From Paracoccaceae bacterium (lineage in GTDB: Bacteria > Pseudomonadota > Alphaproteobacteria > Rhodobacterales > Rhodobacteraceae), in the NCBI GenBank assembly GCA_902606585.1, contig CACLGX010000005.1, positions 1 to 64,000 of the forward strand: a DNA stretch of 64,000 bases, given 5' to 3'. The notes beneath the pieces were generated by a model. That model ran no database searches. It was not told where the DNA came from and worked only from the letters and a program-made list of their open reading frames with translations. Below, piece after piece: positions 1 to 9,556 of this stretch. The number at the start of each line of letters is the position of its first letter. Positions within the stretch are counted from its first letter, which is position 1. The translations under genes were made by a program, and so were the position numbers.

Positions 1-963
1 TGCGCGCTAGCTGTGGAAGAACCAATTGAAGCTCTTCCTATCGACCCGCCAACTATCAGTGTTACCTTTGGAATAAACGATAGTCCTCTGGCTGGGCGTG
101 AAGGAAGTAAAGTACAGAGCAGAGTTATTAGAGAAAGACTGCTAAAAGAGGCGGAAAGCAATGTCGCAATAAAAATCTCCGAAACTCCAAGCGGTGATAC
201 ATTCGAAGTTGCTGGACGTGGGGAGTTGCAAATGGGAGTACTGATTGAAAATATGCGGCGTGAGGGCTTTGAACTATCAGTTTCTCGACCACAAGTACTT
301 ACTCAAAAAGATGAAATGGGAAAAACCCTAGAACCTATTGAAGAAGTCACTATAGATGTTGACGATGAGTATTCTGGAGCGGTTATTGAAAAAATGACAG
401 GATCTCGAAAAGGGGCTCTTGTTGACATGCGTCCATCAGGATCCAATAAAACAAGAATAATAGCTCATGTTCCGTCAAGAGGTTTGATTGGTTATCACGG
501 TGAGTTTTTGACTGATACTAGAGGTACAGGGATATTAAATCGTGTTTTTCACAGTTGGGCAGAACATAAAGGTATAATTCCGGGTCGAAGAGCTGGAGTT
601 CTAATATCCATTGAAAATGGTGAATCGGTTGCCTACGCGCTTTGGAACTTAGAAGAAAGAGGTCGGATGTTTTTAGGGCCACAAACCAAAGTTTATGAGG
701 GAATGATCATCGGCGAGCATAGCAGAGAAAATGATCTTGAAGTTAACCCACTAAAAGGTAAAAAATTGACGAACGTCCGGGCCTCTGGATCAGATGAAGC
801 AGTTCGCCTTACCCCTCACATAAAATTTAGTCTAGAGGAAGCCATTGCATATATTGATAATGATGAGTTGGTTGAGGTAACACCTGACAGCATTCGCTTG
901 CGAAAAAAATTTTTAGATCCACATGAAAGAAAACGAAGAGCTAAAGAAGTAAACGTAACTTAG
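1..963 (+). CDS. typA: Ribosome-associated GTPase TypA/BipA, C-terminal part
   Basis: Truncated by the window edge: frame 1 is open from base 1 and the ATG-like start at 13 in the ORF track is only an internal GTG. About 320 C-terminal residues are visible. They cover the EF-G-like domain III region (start GINDSPLAGREG), the domain V-like part (SRGLIGYHGEF) and the TypA-specific C-terminal domain (GVLISIENGESVAYALWNLEERG, shortened here as GESVAYALWNLEERG), which lies at the ribosomal A site in known structures. The GTPase domain is off-window. TypA is a translational GTPase linked to stress, cold adaptation and 50S assembly. The gene ends 28 bp before a strong bidirectional hairpin. Identification is firm from the C-terminal domain alone. 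Confidence 0.95.
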   Translation, partial: CALAVEEPIEALPIDPPTISVTFGINDSPLAGREGSKVQSRVIRERLLKEAESNVAIKISETPSGDTFEVAGRGELQMGVLIENMRREGFELSVSRPQVLTQKDEMGKTLEPIEEVTIDVDDEYSGAVIEKMTGSRKGALVDMRPSGSNKTRIIAHVPSRGLIGYHGEFLTDTRGTGILNRVFHSWAEHKGIIPGRRAGVLISIENGESVAYALWNLEERGRMFLGPQTKVYEGMIIGEHSRENDLEVNPLKGKKLTNVRASGSDEAVRLTPHIKFSLEEAIAYIDNDELVEVTPDSIRLRKKFLDPHERKRRAKEVNVT

Positions 964-988
964 TATTAATTTACTTATTGGATTTTTA

Positions 989-1022
989 AAAAAGAGCGCC
1001 GACTTTAGAAGGCGCTCTTTTT
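989..1022. terminator. Bidirectional terminator between typA and rpsI
   Basis: A perfect inverted repeat AAAGAGCGCC/GGCGCTCTTT (991-1000 with 1011-1020) has a 10-nt loop and extends by two A-T pairs. It is flanked by A-runs on the left and T-runs on the right, so it can work as an intrinsic terminator on both strands. It sits between the convergent ends of typA and rpsI. Confidence 0.85.
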
Positions 1023-1047
1023 GGTTGTATAATTTCGAAATGAAGTA

Positions 1048-1536
1048 TTAACGCTTAGAAAACTGAAAAGAGCGTCTGGCTTTTCTCTTACCATACTTCT
1101 TACGCTCAACAACTCGACTATCACGTGTGAGGAACCCTGCAGATTTCAACGCTCCTCGTAGGGAGGGTTCATAAAGTTGTAGCGCCTTTGAAATTCCATG
1201 TTTTACTGCTCCAGCCTGGCCCGAAAGACCGCCACCTTTTACTGTTGCATTCACGTCGAATTGGTCTTCTACCCCTGCTACTTGAAAAGGCTGGCGTAAG
1301 ATCATTTGCAACACAGGGCGTGCAAAATAAGAGTTCATCTCTTTTCCGTTGACAACTACTTTACCGGAACCCGGTTTTATCCAAACTCTGGCAATTGCGT
1401 CTTTTCTCTTACCGGTGGCATAAGAGCGGCCAAAGTCATCACGCTTTGGTTCACGAACGATTGTGGTTTCAACGATTACTTCAGAAGAGGTCGAAACTGT
1501 TTCCAAGTCTCCTAAACTTTTCATATCTTCTGCCAT
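1048..1536 (-). CDS. rpsI: 30S ribosomal protein S9
   Basis: Small-subunit protein whose C-terminal tail reaches the P-site tRNA. The 162-residue product has an N-terminal extension of about 35 residues usual in alphaproteobacteria, then the S9 core ([18 protein letters not shown]) and the characteristic basic end ([16 protein letters not shown], with the terminal SKR). The ORF track starts at a TTG (1545) that overlaps rplM; I chose ATG at 1536, just after the rplM stop, because family members begin with MA and the start is preceded by AGGG inside the end of rplM. It is the second gene of the rplM-rpsI operon and is followed by the bidirectional hairpin. Confidence 0.97.
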   Translation of the reverse strand: MAEDMKSLGDLETVSTSSEVIVETTIVREPKRDDFGRSYATGKRKDAIARVWIKPGSGKVVVNGKEMNSYFARPVLQMILRQPFQVAGVEDQFDVNATVKGGGLSGQAGAVKHGISKALQLYEPSLRGALKSAGFLTRDSRVVERKKYGKRKARRSFQFSKR

Positions 1537-1537
1537 T

Positions 1538-1999
1538 TTATTCAACCCTTGTGTTTTTAGAATTCATTGATTTTACGTCTAATATTTCTGGAGCTTGTGC
1601 TTCGTGAGGATGGTCAGAGCCAGCATAGACCCTCAAATTAGTCATAATTTTTCGACTTAACCGATTACTTGGCAGCATCCGCTTCACTGCCAAAGTTAAA
1701 ACCCTTTCTGGGTGCTCACCTCCTAATATATCTTCCTTGGTGCGTGATTTAATCCCGCCTGGATACCCAGTATGCCAATAGTAATTTTCTTGACGCTTAT
1801 TACCGGTTAGTTGAACTTTATCTGCGTTAATAACAATTACGTTATCGCCGCAATCCATATGAGGGGTGAAGGATGGCTTATGCTTCCCTCTTAAACGGTT
1901 TGCTATTATGGAAGCTAATCTTCCCAAAACTAATCCCTGGGCATCGATTAGTATCCATTTTTTTTCGATATCCGCAGGAGTCGCAGAAAATGTTTTCAT
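1538..1999 (-). CDS. rplM: 50S ribosomal protein L13
   Basis: Large-subunit primary assembly protein, 153 residues, with L13 hallmarks: [18 protein letters not shown] near the N-terminus, [15 protein letters not shown] at about 40-53, and [13 protein letters not shown] at about 105-118. ATG at 1999 is preceded by AGAGGAAA at good spacing. It is first in the classical rplM-rpsI pair; S9 begins two bases past its stop. A promoter-like sequence lies about 50 bp upstream. Confidence 0.97.
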   Translation of the reverse strand: MKTFSATPADIEKKWILIDAQGLVLGRLASIIANRLRGKHKPSFTPHMDCGDNVIVINADKVQLTGNKRQENYYWHTGYPGGIKSRTKEDILGGEHPERVLTLAVKRMLPSNRLSRKIMTNLRVYAGSDHPHEAQAPEILDVKSMNSKNTRVE

Positions 2000-2050
2000 A
2001 AAAAATTTCCTCTTTATTTCTTTGTATCATGTGAACAAAAAGTTTGGAGG

Positions 2051-2079
2051 TTCATACTGAGCCAACTACCTATAGTCAA
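2051..2079 (-). promoter_or_regulatory. Putative sigma-70 promoter of rplM-rpsI
   Basis: On the minus strand TTGACT (2079-2074) is followed after exactly 17 bp by TATGAA (2056-2051). This is a good -35/-10 pair placed about 50 bp before the rplM start, as expected for a ribosomal-protein operon. It is predicted from sequence only. Confidence 0.55.
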
Positions 2080-2168
2080 TGACGAAAAGAAATAATTTTT
2101 ATAGATAATTCAATAGTTTGAAAATGGGGTAATAAAATACCTCAAAACGGGTCGTGTGCTAGATTTTT

Positions 2169-2753
2169 TTATGCCTCTAGTTCGCTATCCCAATATAGAA
2201 AATCCATCCAGCTGTCGTGAAGGTAATTAGGTGGAAATTTTCGTCCTAAATTTTGCAACTCAGGAGCAGTAGGTTGTCTCGGCTTTCGCCTCAGGTGCAG
2301 CCCTGCCCGTCCCAAAGACTTAGAGCCTTTTCGAAGATTACATGGGCTGCAAGCTGCTACAACGTTATCCCATCTTGTTGTACCACCGGAAGAACGAGGA
2401 ATAACATGATCAAATGTTAATTCTCCCCGATTTCCACAGTACTGGCATCTGAACCCATCACGTAAAAATAGGTTAAACCTCGTGAATGCCACGCTTTTTT
2501 GGGGCTTCACGTAATCTTTCAAAACGACAACAGAGGGTATTTTTATTTTTATCGTAGGGCTGTGAACAAATTTATCGTATTGAGCAACAATATCGACACG
2601 CTCCATATAAGCTGCTTTAACTGCATCCTGCCAACACCAAAGAGACAAAGGATAGTATGATAAAGGTCTGTAATCAGCGTTTAAAACTAAGGCCGGATGA
2701 TGCTTTAAGGTACTCGGATTTTTCGATAACTCACCGTCTGTTAACTCACCCAT
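2169..2753 (-). CDS. HNH endonuclease family protein
   Basis: A 194-residue protein with a C-terminal HNH nuclease fold: two CxxC zinc knuckles (CQYCG and CSPCN) surround the catalytic stretch LTFDHVIPRSSGGTTRWDN, giving the H-N-H metal finger. The N-terminal half (HHPALVLNADYRPLSYYPLSLW) is typical of the widespread alphaproteobacterial orphan HNH group, whose role is unknown; repair or a general DNA-processing role has been suggested. Upstream in-frame starts (GTG 2807, ATG 2801) lack a ribosome site. I prefer ATG at 2753, preceded by GGGGGT and matching family length. No restriction methylase or phage gene is adjacent, so there is no sign of a defence locus. Confidence 0.85.
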   Translation of the reverse strand: MGELTDGELSKNPSTLKHHPALVLNADYRPLSYYPLSLWCWQDAVKAAYMERVDIVAQYDKFVHSPTIKIKIPSVVVLKDYVKPQKSVAFTRFNLFLRDGFRCQYCGNRGELTFDHVIPRSSGGTTRWDNVVAACSPCNLRKGSKSLGRAGLHLRRKPRQPTAPELQNLGRKFPPNYLHDSWMDFLYWDSELEA

Positions 2754-2877
2754 ACTTAATGACCCCCAATCATTTTTATTGTAGAATTTAATTGCTCTCA
2801 TGATCACTATATATCGTATTTAAATTGTATCAAGCCTATCCATATAGCTATTCTTAAAGATAATGTTTTAGTCTAAA

Positions 2878-3546
2878 TCACAAAAAACCAAGCTTATCTC
2901 GAATGAAGGCCAAAGCAACTGATAAACCATCGGGAGCAATGCCATGACCAGTATCTTTCATTATATGAGCAAACACATCTTTGAAACCAGCTTTTTGCAA
3001 TCCTTCAACAGCCGATGGCAGAGATTGGACAGGCACTACATCATCTTGATCCCCGTGCACTAATAAAATAGGCGGCTTACAGTTTACTTCGTCTACTAGT
3101 GCTTCAGGTTCTAAAAGCCTGCCTGAAAAGGCAACCAATCCAGCAATCTCATCTTCGCGACGAGGAACTATGTGCAGAGCGAGCATTGTGCCCTGAGAGA
3201 AACCAAATAAAACAACTTGTTCCGGTAATAAATCTTCATCAATCATCAACGCATCAAGAAAGGCATTTAGATCGTTTGCTGCAGCTACCATGCCTCGCAT
3301 GCTTTCTTCCTCTGAAGACCCATCAATCCAAGGAATGGGAAACCACTGAAAGCCAAAGGGCGAACCTGCACAGCTTTCCGGAGCATCAGGAGCGATGAAT
3401 AAAGTATCAGGTAAATGCTCAGAAAGTGGATCTGCAAGCCCCAAAAGGTCAGCACCATTGGCTCCATATCCATGAAGAAAAACAACTGCTGACCGAGCCG
3501 ATCCAGAAAGTGCATCTTTTCGTTCAGAATTAAGTATTCGGGTCAA
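2878..3546 (-). CDS. Alpha/beta hydrolase, phospholipase/carboxylesterase family
   Basis: Cytoplasmic serine esterase of the phospholipase/carboxylesterase (YpfH-like) family, about 222 residues. The oxyanion region is VVFLHGYGANGADL, the nucleophile elbow GFSQGTML, the acid sits in HGDQDDVVP and the histidine in DTGHGI. The ORF track extends it to 3624 inside alkA, but TTG at 3546 is a better start: GGGAGG lies 7 nt upstream and the TTG overlaps the alkA TGA (TTGA), typical translational coupling. The substrate is unknown; family members cleave short acyl esters. Confidence 0.85.
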   Translation of the reverse strand: MTRILNSERKDALSGSARSAVVFLHGYGANGADLLGLADPLSEHLPDTLFIAPDAPESCAGSPFGFQWFPIPWIDGSSEEESMRGMVAAANDLNAFLDALMIDEDLLPEQVVLFGFSQGTMLALHIVPRREDEIAGLVAFSGRLLEPEALVDEVNCKPPILLVHGDQDDVVPVQSLPSAVEGLQKAGFKDVFAHIMKDTGHGIAPDGLSVALAFIRDKLGFL

Positions 3547-4172
3547 CGAATTCCCTCCCGCTTTTTTTGTTGATTGTAGTACGACCAGAGTAATCGAGCG
3601 GCAACGGCTTGCCAAGGCGACCAATCTTTGGCCATAGATCTTAAGTTCTTTTCACTTGGGCGTTTTGGAAGGTTAAATAATACACGTGTTGCCTCTTGGA
3701 GAGCTAAATCTCCAGGAGCGAAAACATCTGCTCTACCTAAGCTAAACATAGCATAAATTTCTGCTGTCCAGTTACCTATGCCGGATACTTGCGTCAGTTC
3801 ATTTACAACTTGCAAAGTCGGCATAGTCCTTAGAGATCTGTAATTGATATTTGAATTTGCTAATGATCTCACATACTTTATTTTCTGTTTGCTCAATCCA
3901 ACATCTCGCAGTTCCTGGTCTGATACTTTTCTGATTTTTTGGATTTTATTCAACCCAGCCAATTCTATCTTGTTCCAAATTGCATCTGCCGCAGCTACAC
4001 TAAGTTGCTGCGATACTATAGTTGACAAAAGACGCTCGAAACCTTCAGAACTCCTTCTGAGGGGTATTTCCTCAACAGTATTTATTGCTTGGTTAAATTT
4101 GGGTTCAAGTTTTGTTAAAGCGGCCAAACCCTCAGAAATACATTGTTGAGATATTATTACGCGCTCATCCAT
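3543..4172 (-). CDS. alkA: DNA-3-methyladenine glycosylase II-type (AlkA-like)
   Basis: Base-excision repair glycosylase of the HhH-GPD superfamily, 209 residues, which removes alkylated purines. Visible are LLSTIVSQQLSVAAADAIW, the helix-hairpin-helix LTQVSGIGNWTAEI and the following FAPGDLALQ, whose Asp is the expected catalytic residue of the GPD motif. It lacks the N-terminal AlkA_N domain, as in short alphaproteobacterial and yeast Mag1-like forms. It is first in a two-gene unit with the esterase, whose TTG start overlaps its stop. Confidence 0.9.
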   Translation of the reverse strand: MDERVIISQQCISEGLAALTKLEPKFNQAINTVEEIPLRRSSEGFERLLSTIVSQQLSVAAADAIWNKIELAGLNKIQKIRKVSDQELRDVGLSKQKIKYVRSLANSNINYRSLRTMPTLQVVNELTQVSGIGNWTAEIYAMFSLGRADVFAPGDLALQEATRVLFNLPKRPSEKNLRSMAKDWSPWQAVAARLLWSYYNQQKKREGIR

Positions 4173-4303
4173 TTAAACCTCAAACCAAAAACTATCATAA
4201 AACTTTTGAAATTTGAATTTAAAATAATTTACCAAGTTAATAAATCAGTTTGTTATTTTAATAAGTCCTTGAACATCAATCCGTAAACGCGTACCGCCGG
4301 TTC

Positions 4304-5524
4304 ATGTCTGTTCAAGGTGAAAATCAATTAGCGAAACGAAACGTGGTCGTTTTGATATTTGCGCAAGCCATATTAGGCTCTCAGATGCCAATGATATTTA
4401 CTGTTGGTGGATTAGCTGGTCAGTCCTTAGCCTCGAATGCTTGCTTTGCAACCCTTCCTATTTCAATGATTGTCTTGGGCTCTATGATTACAGCCTCTCC
4501 TCTATCAAACTTAATGCAAAAATTTGGAAGAAAATTTGGTTTTTTTATTGGAGCAATAGGTGGATTTACTGGAGGTATGATCGGAACCGTTGGTCTGGCG
4601 ACTGGCTCTTTTTATATTTTTCTGCTTGGAAGCTTTTTAACAGGTATTTACATGTCTGCGCAGGGTTTTTACCGATTTGCAGCAGCCGATACCGCAACTA
4701 AAAGTTTTAGACCCAAGGCTATTTCATACGTTATGGCTGGTGGATTAGCTTCTGCAATAATTGGTCCGCAAATTGTAAAAGTCTCAGCAGAAGCTATGGT
4801 AATACCGTTTCTTGGGACATACATCGCCATCGTTATTTTAAACGTTTTGGGCTCATTTTTATTTTTATTTTTAAAAATACCAAAACTTGAAAAAAAAAAT
4901 ATGGATTATCTAGATAAGCGAACTCATAAGCAACTCGTAACCACCCCCCGCATTGCTGTAGCTATGATTTGTGCCATGGTTTCTTATGCAATGATGAACT
5001 TAGTCATGACATCCACACCTTTAGCAGTGGTTGGATGTGGATATTCTCCAAGTGATGCAGCAAACGTTGTTTCAGCACATGTTATTGCAATGTTTTTACC
5101 CTCATTTTTTACAGGACATCTAATTGCTCGATACGGAGAAGAATTGATTGTGTGTATTGGATTGTTTTTTCTTGCTTTTGCAGGAATTGTAGCACTATCG
5201 GGAGTTCAAATAGAAAACTTTTTTATAGCGCTTATTTTTATTGGATTAGGTTGGAACTTTGGTTTCATTGGCGCAACTACAATGTTAACAAATAGCCATT
5301 CTGAGGCCGAACGTGGCAGGATCCAAGGTATGAATGACCTATTCGTTTTTGGTGGTGTAACCATAGCTTCATTCTCATCAGGAGGGCTTATGAACTGCAC
5401 TGGCGGAGATCATTTGACAGGTTGGACAGCTGTGAACCTAGCGATATTTCCGATGCTCTTGATCGCAGGAGTAGCACTGGTTTGGCTTATGAAAAATAAA
5501 AAGGCTAATTACATCAATTCATGA
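4304..5524 (+). CDS. Major facilitator superfamily transporter
   Basis: Inner-membrane secondary transporter, 406 residues, with about 12 hydrophobic helices. The MFS cytoplasmic-loop motif appears in degenerate form after TM2 (MQKFGRKFGFFIGA) and there is a basic linker (KKKNMDYLDKRTHKQL) between the two six-helix halves. The substrate cannot be told from sequence. It is transcribed divergently from alkA and converges with the phytoene-synthase-like gene. I recall MFS proteins next to that gene in other Rhodobacterales, but a functional link is not established. Confidence 0.85.
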   Translation: MSVQGENQLAKRNVVVLIFAQAILGSQMPMIFTVGGLAGQSLASNACFATLPISMIVLGSMITASPLSNLMQKFGRKFGFFIGAIGGFTGGMIGTVGLATGSFYIFLLGSFLTGIYMSAQGFYRFAAADTATKSFRPKAISYVMAGGLASAIIGPQIVKVSAEAMVIPFLGTYIAIVILNVLGSFLFLFLKIPKLEKKNMDYLDKRTHKQLVTTPRIAVAMICAMVSYAMMNLVMTSTPLAVVGCGYSPSDAANVVSAHVIAMFLPSFFTGHLIARYGEELIVCIGLFFLAFAGIVALSGVQIENFFIALIFIGLGWNFGFIGATTMLTNSHSEAERGRIQGMNDLFVFGGVTIASFSSGGLMNCTGGDHLTGWTAVNLAIFPMLLIAGVALVWLMKNKKANYINS

Positions 5525-5544
5525 TGGATATTGATTTGAACATT

Positions 5545-6309
5545 TCAAAATCTTAAACATGCAGTCCAAAAACGAAAAAATCTCACTGTATCGTATGGCT
5601 TCGTAGAGGTTTTTATATATTCTGGTTTCTTTAAAAACTGTTTTAGATAAAAATTTGTATCCCATGCAAATCTGCGGATAGCATTCCTTGGCCGCGGTAA
5701 TTTTTCAATTTCAAATAAGCCTTCTTCTAGTTGAATTTTTCCCCATTGCAAAAAATTTTGAATAATTTCCTCTTCAGGTTTAGGAAAAGGAGCTCTACCC
5801 CTTTGAATAAATTTATTGCTCGCTTTACAATATTGAACAACACCAATTGCATTACCCAATAACCTACCAATTCTTTGCGATCCGCCCAGAAGTTCGGCCG
5901 CCACTGCCCAAATATTCCCCGAAGTGCAGTCAATATAATTAAATAATTCTTTCTCGTTTAGATGTGGGTCAGTATTTATATCCCAAGAACGAGCTGTTAT
6001 GTTTCCCTTGATTAGTTTTGTTTGTGACCGACTCAAGATGGCTTCTAAGGGAGATGTAACAAAATGTCTGCGGACAGCTTTGTCCGACTCAATTTCTTCA
6101 ATTGCATCAAGCCACCATCGCAGTCTAATTTCCGAAATTAAACTTTCTCTACTCACCCAAGGAGCTCTAGAAATTTCTATGTTTGCTGCCATTAAAACAA
6201 ATAAATCAGATCTCGACTTTGGATCTAGCGTCATTATGACTCTGTAGCGCTCATAATCACCCTGTTTCACTAGGTTCGCGCACTGAAGTATATCTTCCGA
6301 TAATTCCAA
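5545..6309 (-). CDS. Squalene/phytoene synthase family protein, probably non-catalytic
   Basis: A 254-residue all-alpha protein of the SQS_PSY superfamily, recognisable by ISEIRLRWWLDAIEEIE near residue 60-75 and TSGNIWAVAAELLG near 130-143. Both Asp-rich motifs (DxxxD) that bind the diphosphates in true phytoene and squalene synthases are missing, so it resembles the NDUFAF6-like branch (complex I assembly factor relatives) more than a carotenoid enzyme. Start is TTG at 6309 after AATAGG. It follows cysS-cimA on the same strand with a 24-bp gap. Confidence 0.75.
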   Translation of the reverse strand: MELSEDILQCANLVKQGDYERYRVIMTLDPKSRSDLFVLMAANIEISRAPWVSRESLISEIRLRWWLDAIEEIESDKAVRRHFVTSPLEAILSRSQTKLIKGNITARSWDINTDPHLNEKELFNYIDCTSGNIWAVAAELLGGSQRIGRLLGNAIGVVQYCKASNKFIQRGRAPFPKPEEEIIQNFLQWGKIQLEEGLFEIEKLPRPRNAIRRFAWDTNFYLKQFLKKPEYIKTSTKPYDTVRFFRFWTACLRF

Positions 6310-6333
6310 AACCTATTCCAGTATAGAAATTCG

Positions 6334-7974
6334 CTAATGAGTGGTGACAAATTTTCTTTGCATATTTATATCTCTAACTAATTTCCAGTTGATAGCATCC
6401 AAAAGCGCTTCAAAACTAGCATCAACAATATTAGGAGAAACACCAACCGTTGACCAGCGCACTCCGTTTTTATCTTCACTATCAATTACAACACGCGTGA
6501 CAGCCTCTGTGCCTCCTTGGGTTATCCGAACCTTAAAATCAACCAATTTTATATCATTAATTAATTTTTGATAGCTTCCAAGATCTTTAGTTAGAGCTTT
6601 TGACAAAGCATTAACAGGACCTCGGTCCGAACCAACTTCATCCATACTTTCACTAGCAGAAAGTTTTTTTTCGCCATCTACCTTAACGACGACAACGGCC
6701 TCCGACAAACTTACTAATTTATTGTACTTGTTTTTTCGTCTTTCTACAGTCACTCTGTATCTTTTTACTTCGAAAAAAGTGGGTAACTCTCCCAGCTCAC
6801 GACGGGCTAAAAGTTCAAAGCTTGCCTGTGCAGTATCAAATGAATAACCAACAGCCTCTCGCTCTTTTACCATTTCAAGAATTCGACCAATAGCCGGATC
6901 ATTTTTTTTAACACTTAGACCTGCTTCTTTTAGTCGGCTAACTAAGTTAGACTGCCCAGCTTGGTTAGATACAGGAATTATTCTGCTATTTCCCGTCAAA
7001 GAAGGCTCTATGTGTTCATATGTAGCAGGATGTTTAACAATAGCTGATGCATGGAGACCCGCTTTGTGTGCAAACGCAGAAGCTCCGACATAAGGGGCTT
7101 GCCTTAAAGGAATTCGGTTTATTATATCATCTAATTGGCGAGATATTCGGGTAAGGGTCGATAGCGAATTCATCGATATCCCTGTCTCAAATCTTTCCTT
7201 ATAAGGCTGCTTTAGCAATAAAGTTGGGATGATAGAAGTTAGATTTGCGTTTCCGCACCTTTCTCCTAAACCATTTAATGTGCCTTGTATTTGACGTACG
7301 CCAGCATCAATAGCTGCTAATGTATTCGCTACAGCATTGTCAGTATCGTTGTGGGCATGAATACCCAAACAATCACCGGCTATCCCATATTTTATAACAC
7401 CCTCAACTATTTTTCCTATTTCGTTTGGAAGAGAGCCACCATTAGTATCACATAAAACAACCCATTTCGCTCCAGCATCCAAAGCTGACTTTAAAGTTTG
7501 GACCGCATAATTAGGGTTATCCTTAAATCCATCAAAAAAATGCTCTGCATCAAAAATAACCTCTCTTTTGTTATCAACCATATGGCTAATTGAACTAGAA
7601 ATATTAGTTAAATTTTCATCAAGAGAGGTACCCAAAGCTTTTTCAACATGAAAATCATGAGATTTACCTACTAAGCAAACAGCAGATGTTCCTGAATTAA
7701 GTACAGCGGAAAGGATTTCATCATTTGCCGCTGATCGGCCCGATCTCTTTGTCATTCCAAAGGCCGTAAAAATTGCTTCCGTTTCCTCTTTCCGTTCAAA
7801 CAATTGGCTATCGACAGGATTAGCACCTGGCCAACCACCCTCTATATAGTCAACACCCAACCCGTCTAGTGAACGGGTAATGGCTATTTTTTCATCTAAG
7901 GAAAACTGAACACCTTGAGTTTGTTGTCCATCACGCAGAGTGGTATCATAAATATATAATCGTTCTTTATGCAT
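6334..7974 (-). CDS. cimA: (R)-citramalate synthase
   Basis: DRE-TIM metallolyase that condenses pyruvate with acetyl-CoA to citramalate, giving threonine-independent 2-oxobutyrate for isoleucine. Length 546 residues. Visible features: the catalytic YDTTLRDGQQTQGVQ motif, GIHAHNDTDNAVANT with the metal-binding HxH-type residues, GTLNGLGERCGNANL, and a C-terminal LeuA-type regulatory domain (FKVRITQGGTEAVTRV). The TLRDGQQ form and length fit CimA rather than LeuA. It starts 7 bp after the cysS stop, so the two are probably one operon. Confidence 0.93.
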   Translation of the reverse strand: MHKERLYIYDTTLRDGQQTQGVQFSLDEKIAITRSLDGLGVDYIEGGWPGANPVDSQLFERKEETEAIFTAFGMTKRSGRSAANDEILSAVLNSGTSAVCLVGKSHDFHVEKALGTSLDENLTNISSSISHMVDNKREVIFDAEHFFDGFKDNPNYAVQTLKSALDAGAKWVVLCDTNGGSLPNEIGKIVEGVIKYGIAGDCLGIHAHNDTDNAVANTLAAIDAGVRQIQGTLNGLGERCGNANLTSIIPTLLLKQPYKERFETGISMNSLSTLTRISRQLDDIINRIPLRQAPYVGASAFAHKAGLHASAIVKHPATYEHIEPSLTGNSRIIPVSNQAGQSNLVSRLKEAGLSVKKNDPAIGRILEMVKEREAVGYSFDTAQASFELLARRELGELPTFFEVKRYRVTVERRKNKYNKLVSLSEAVVVVKVDGEKKLSASESMDEVGSDRGPVNALSKALTKDLGSYQKLINDIKLVDFKVRITQGGTEAVTRVVIDSEDKNGVRWSTVGVSPNIVDASFEALLDAINWKLVRDINMQRKFVTTH

Positions 7975-7981
7975 TCTAGAC

Positions 7982-9364
7982 CTAATTCAAACCATAAAAT
8001 TTTATTATTTTATTTACTGCTTCAAGATCAAAACTCGCGTTTGGTACTAGAGCAATATTAGATTTCCCAATTTGGACATCTACCCCTGCGTTTGTTAGCT
8101 TAGACCTCAACTCGTCAATATTTTCAAAATTTTTACTGTCAATGGCCTTTTTCCTAAGCTCTGTAAAGAGTTCCTCTAAAGAGCTTACATCGACATCTGC
8201 GCACCAGTCACTCAATTCCTCTGTTAAAATTCCCAAAAAATTAGCACCAGCTTTGAGCTTCCCCATTTCCCCATTACTGGCGTAATTATGAAGTAATGAA
8301 ATAACGCCAGCAGTATTCAAGTCGTCAGATAAAATCTTAATTGCTTCCTCCGGAACTGAGACAGTTTCGAAATTATCTTTCAATAATCCCCGCCATTTTC
8401 TCAGAATATTTTTGGCTTCTAAGGCTTTTGAGTTATTCCAATCCATCGGCTTGCTATAGTGGGTCGAGAGAAACACAAATCTGATCACTTCACCAGGATA
8501 TCCCTGATCAAGTAAATCGCGAACTGTAAAAAAGTTGCCAAGAGATTTAGACATTTTTTTTCCATCAACTTGAAGCATTTCGTTATGTAACCAATAACGT
8601 GCAAATTCACTTTCAGGGTATGCACAGCAGCTTTGCGCTATCTCATTTTCATGATGTGGAAACTGTAAATCGTTACCACCGCCATGGATATCAAAAGTAG
8701 CACCAAGCAAATCGTGGGCCATAGCCGAACACTCTATGTGCCAACCTGGTCGTCCCCTACCCCAAGGGCTGTCCCAGCCTGGCAAATCCTTTTCAGAGGG
8801 CTTCCATAATACAAAATCCATGGGGTTTTGCTTATAAGAAGCAACCTCCACTCGCACACCTGCAATCATATCCTCTAAACTTCGTCCCGACAGTCTTCCA
8901 TAATTTTTGTAATTTGAAACCGAGAAAAGCACATGGCCTTCAGCTGGGTATGCAAAACCTCCCTTTATTAAAAGCTCAATGTAACTAATCATCTGAGGGA
9001 TATAATCTGTTGCTCTAGGCATTAAGTTGGGCTCTAAGTTTCCTAAAGCTGCCATATCTTCCAAATACCATTGAATGGTTTCAGAAGTTATAGCATCTAT
9101 TGGTCTACCGCTCTCTAAAGACTTATTGTTAATTTTGTCATCAATATCAGTGAAATTCCTCACGTAAGTTATGCTATCAAATCCGTAAGTTTCGATCAAA
9201 AGCCGGTATAAAACGTCAAACATTATTACATTGCGGGCATTTCCAAGATGAGCGCGATCATATACTGTCGGGCCGCAAAGGTAGAGCCTGACATTATTTT
9301 CATCTAAAGGAACAAAAGTCTGCTTTTTTCTTGTTAGCGTATTATGCAGTTTAATTTTTATCAT
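7982..9364 (-). CDS. cysS: Cysteine--tRNA ligase
   Basis: Class I aminoacyl-tRNA synthetase charging tRNA-Cys, 460 residues. It has the HIGH-equivalent in [18 protein letters not shown], the zinc-binding residues around [10 protein letters not shown] and [11 protein letters not shown], and the KMSKS loop ([12 protein letters not shown]). The C-terminal DALR and anticodon-binding parts follow. ATG at 9364. It heads the cysS-cimA-SQS/PSY unit and is divergent from the aminotransferase. Confidence 0.97.
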   Translation of the reverse strand: MIKIKLHNTLTRKKQTFVPLDENNVRLYLCGPTVYDRAHLGNARNVIMFDVLYRLLIETYGFDSITYVRNFTDIDDKINNKSLESGRPIDAITSETIQWYLEDMAALGNLEPNLMPRATDYIPQMISYIELLIKGGFAYPAEGHVLFSVSNYKNYGRLSGRSLEDMIAGVRVEVASYKQNPMDFVLWKPSEKDLPGWDSPWGRGRPGWHIECSAMAHDLLGATFDIHGGGNDLQFPHHENEIAQSCCAYPESEFARYWLHNEMLQVDGKKMSKSLGNFFTVRDLLDQGYPGEVIRFVFLSTHYSKPMDWNNSKALEAKNILRKWRGLLKDNFETVSVPEEAIKILSDDLNTAGVISLLHNYASNGEMGKLKAGANFLGILTEELSDWCADVDVSSLEELFTELRKKAIDSKNFENIDELRSKLTNAGVDVQIGKSNIALVPNASFDLEAVNKIIKFYGLN

Positions 9365-9556
9365 TCATTTGCATTTATTGAATTATGACGTTACCGCAAT
9401 AGCAAGAACAAGCGCCTTTGGAAATGACAAATCACTTTGGTATCAAAAAAATAGATGCAGCAAAATTAACAAATTTACGTAGATTATTCATTTCTGATTT
9501 GACATCACATGAGATAATCGACCGTAATGCTAAAAATTTCTTTTTGGAATAATATA

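Noticed and set aside
2169-2753. HNH nuclease as part of a defence island
   Set aside because: Neighbours are core genes and this orphan HNH group is conserved in alphaproteobacteria; no methylase, integrase or phage genes nearby.
5545-6309. Carotenoid biosynthesis locus
   Set aside because: The enzyme lacks catalytic Asp motifs and there are no crt genes around it.
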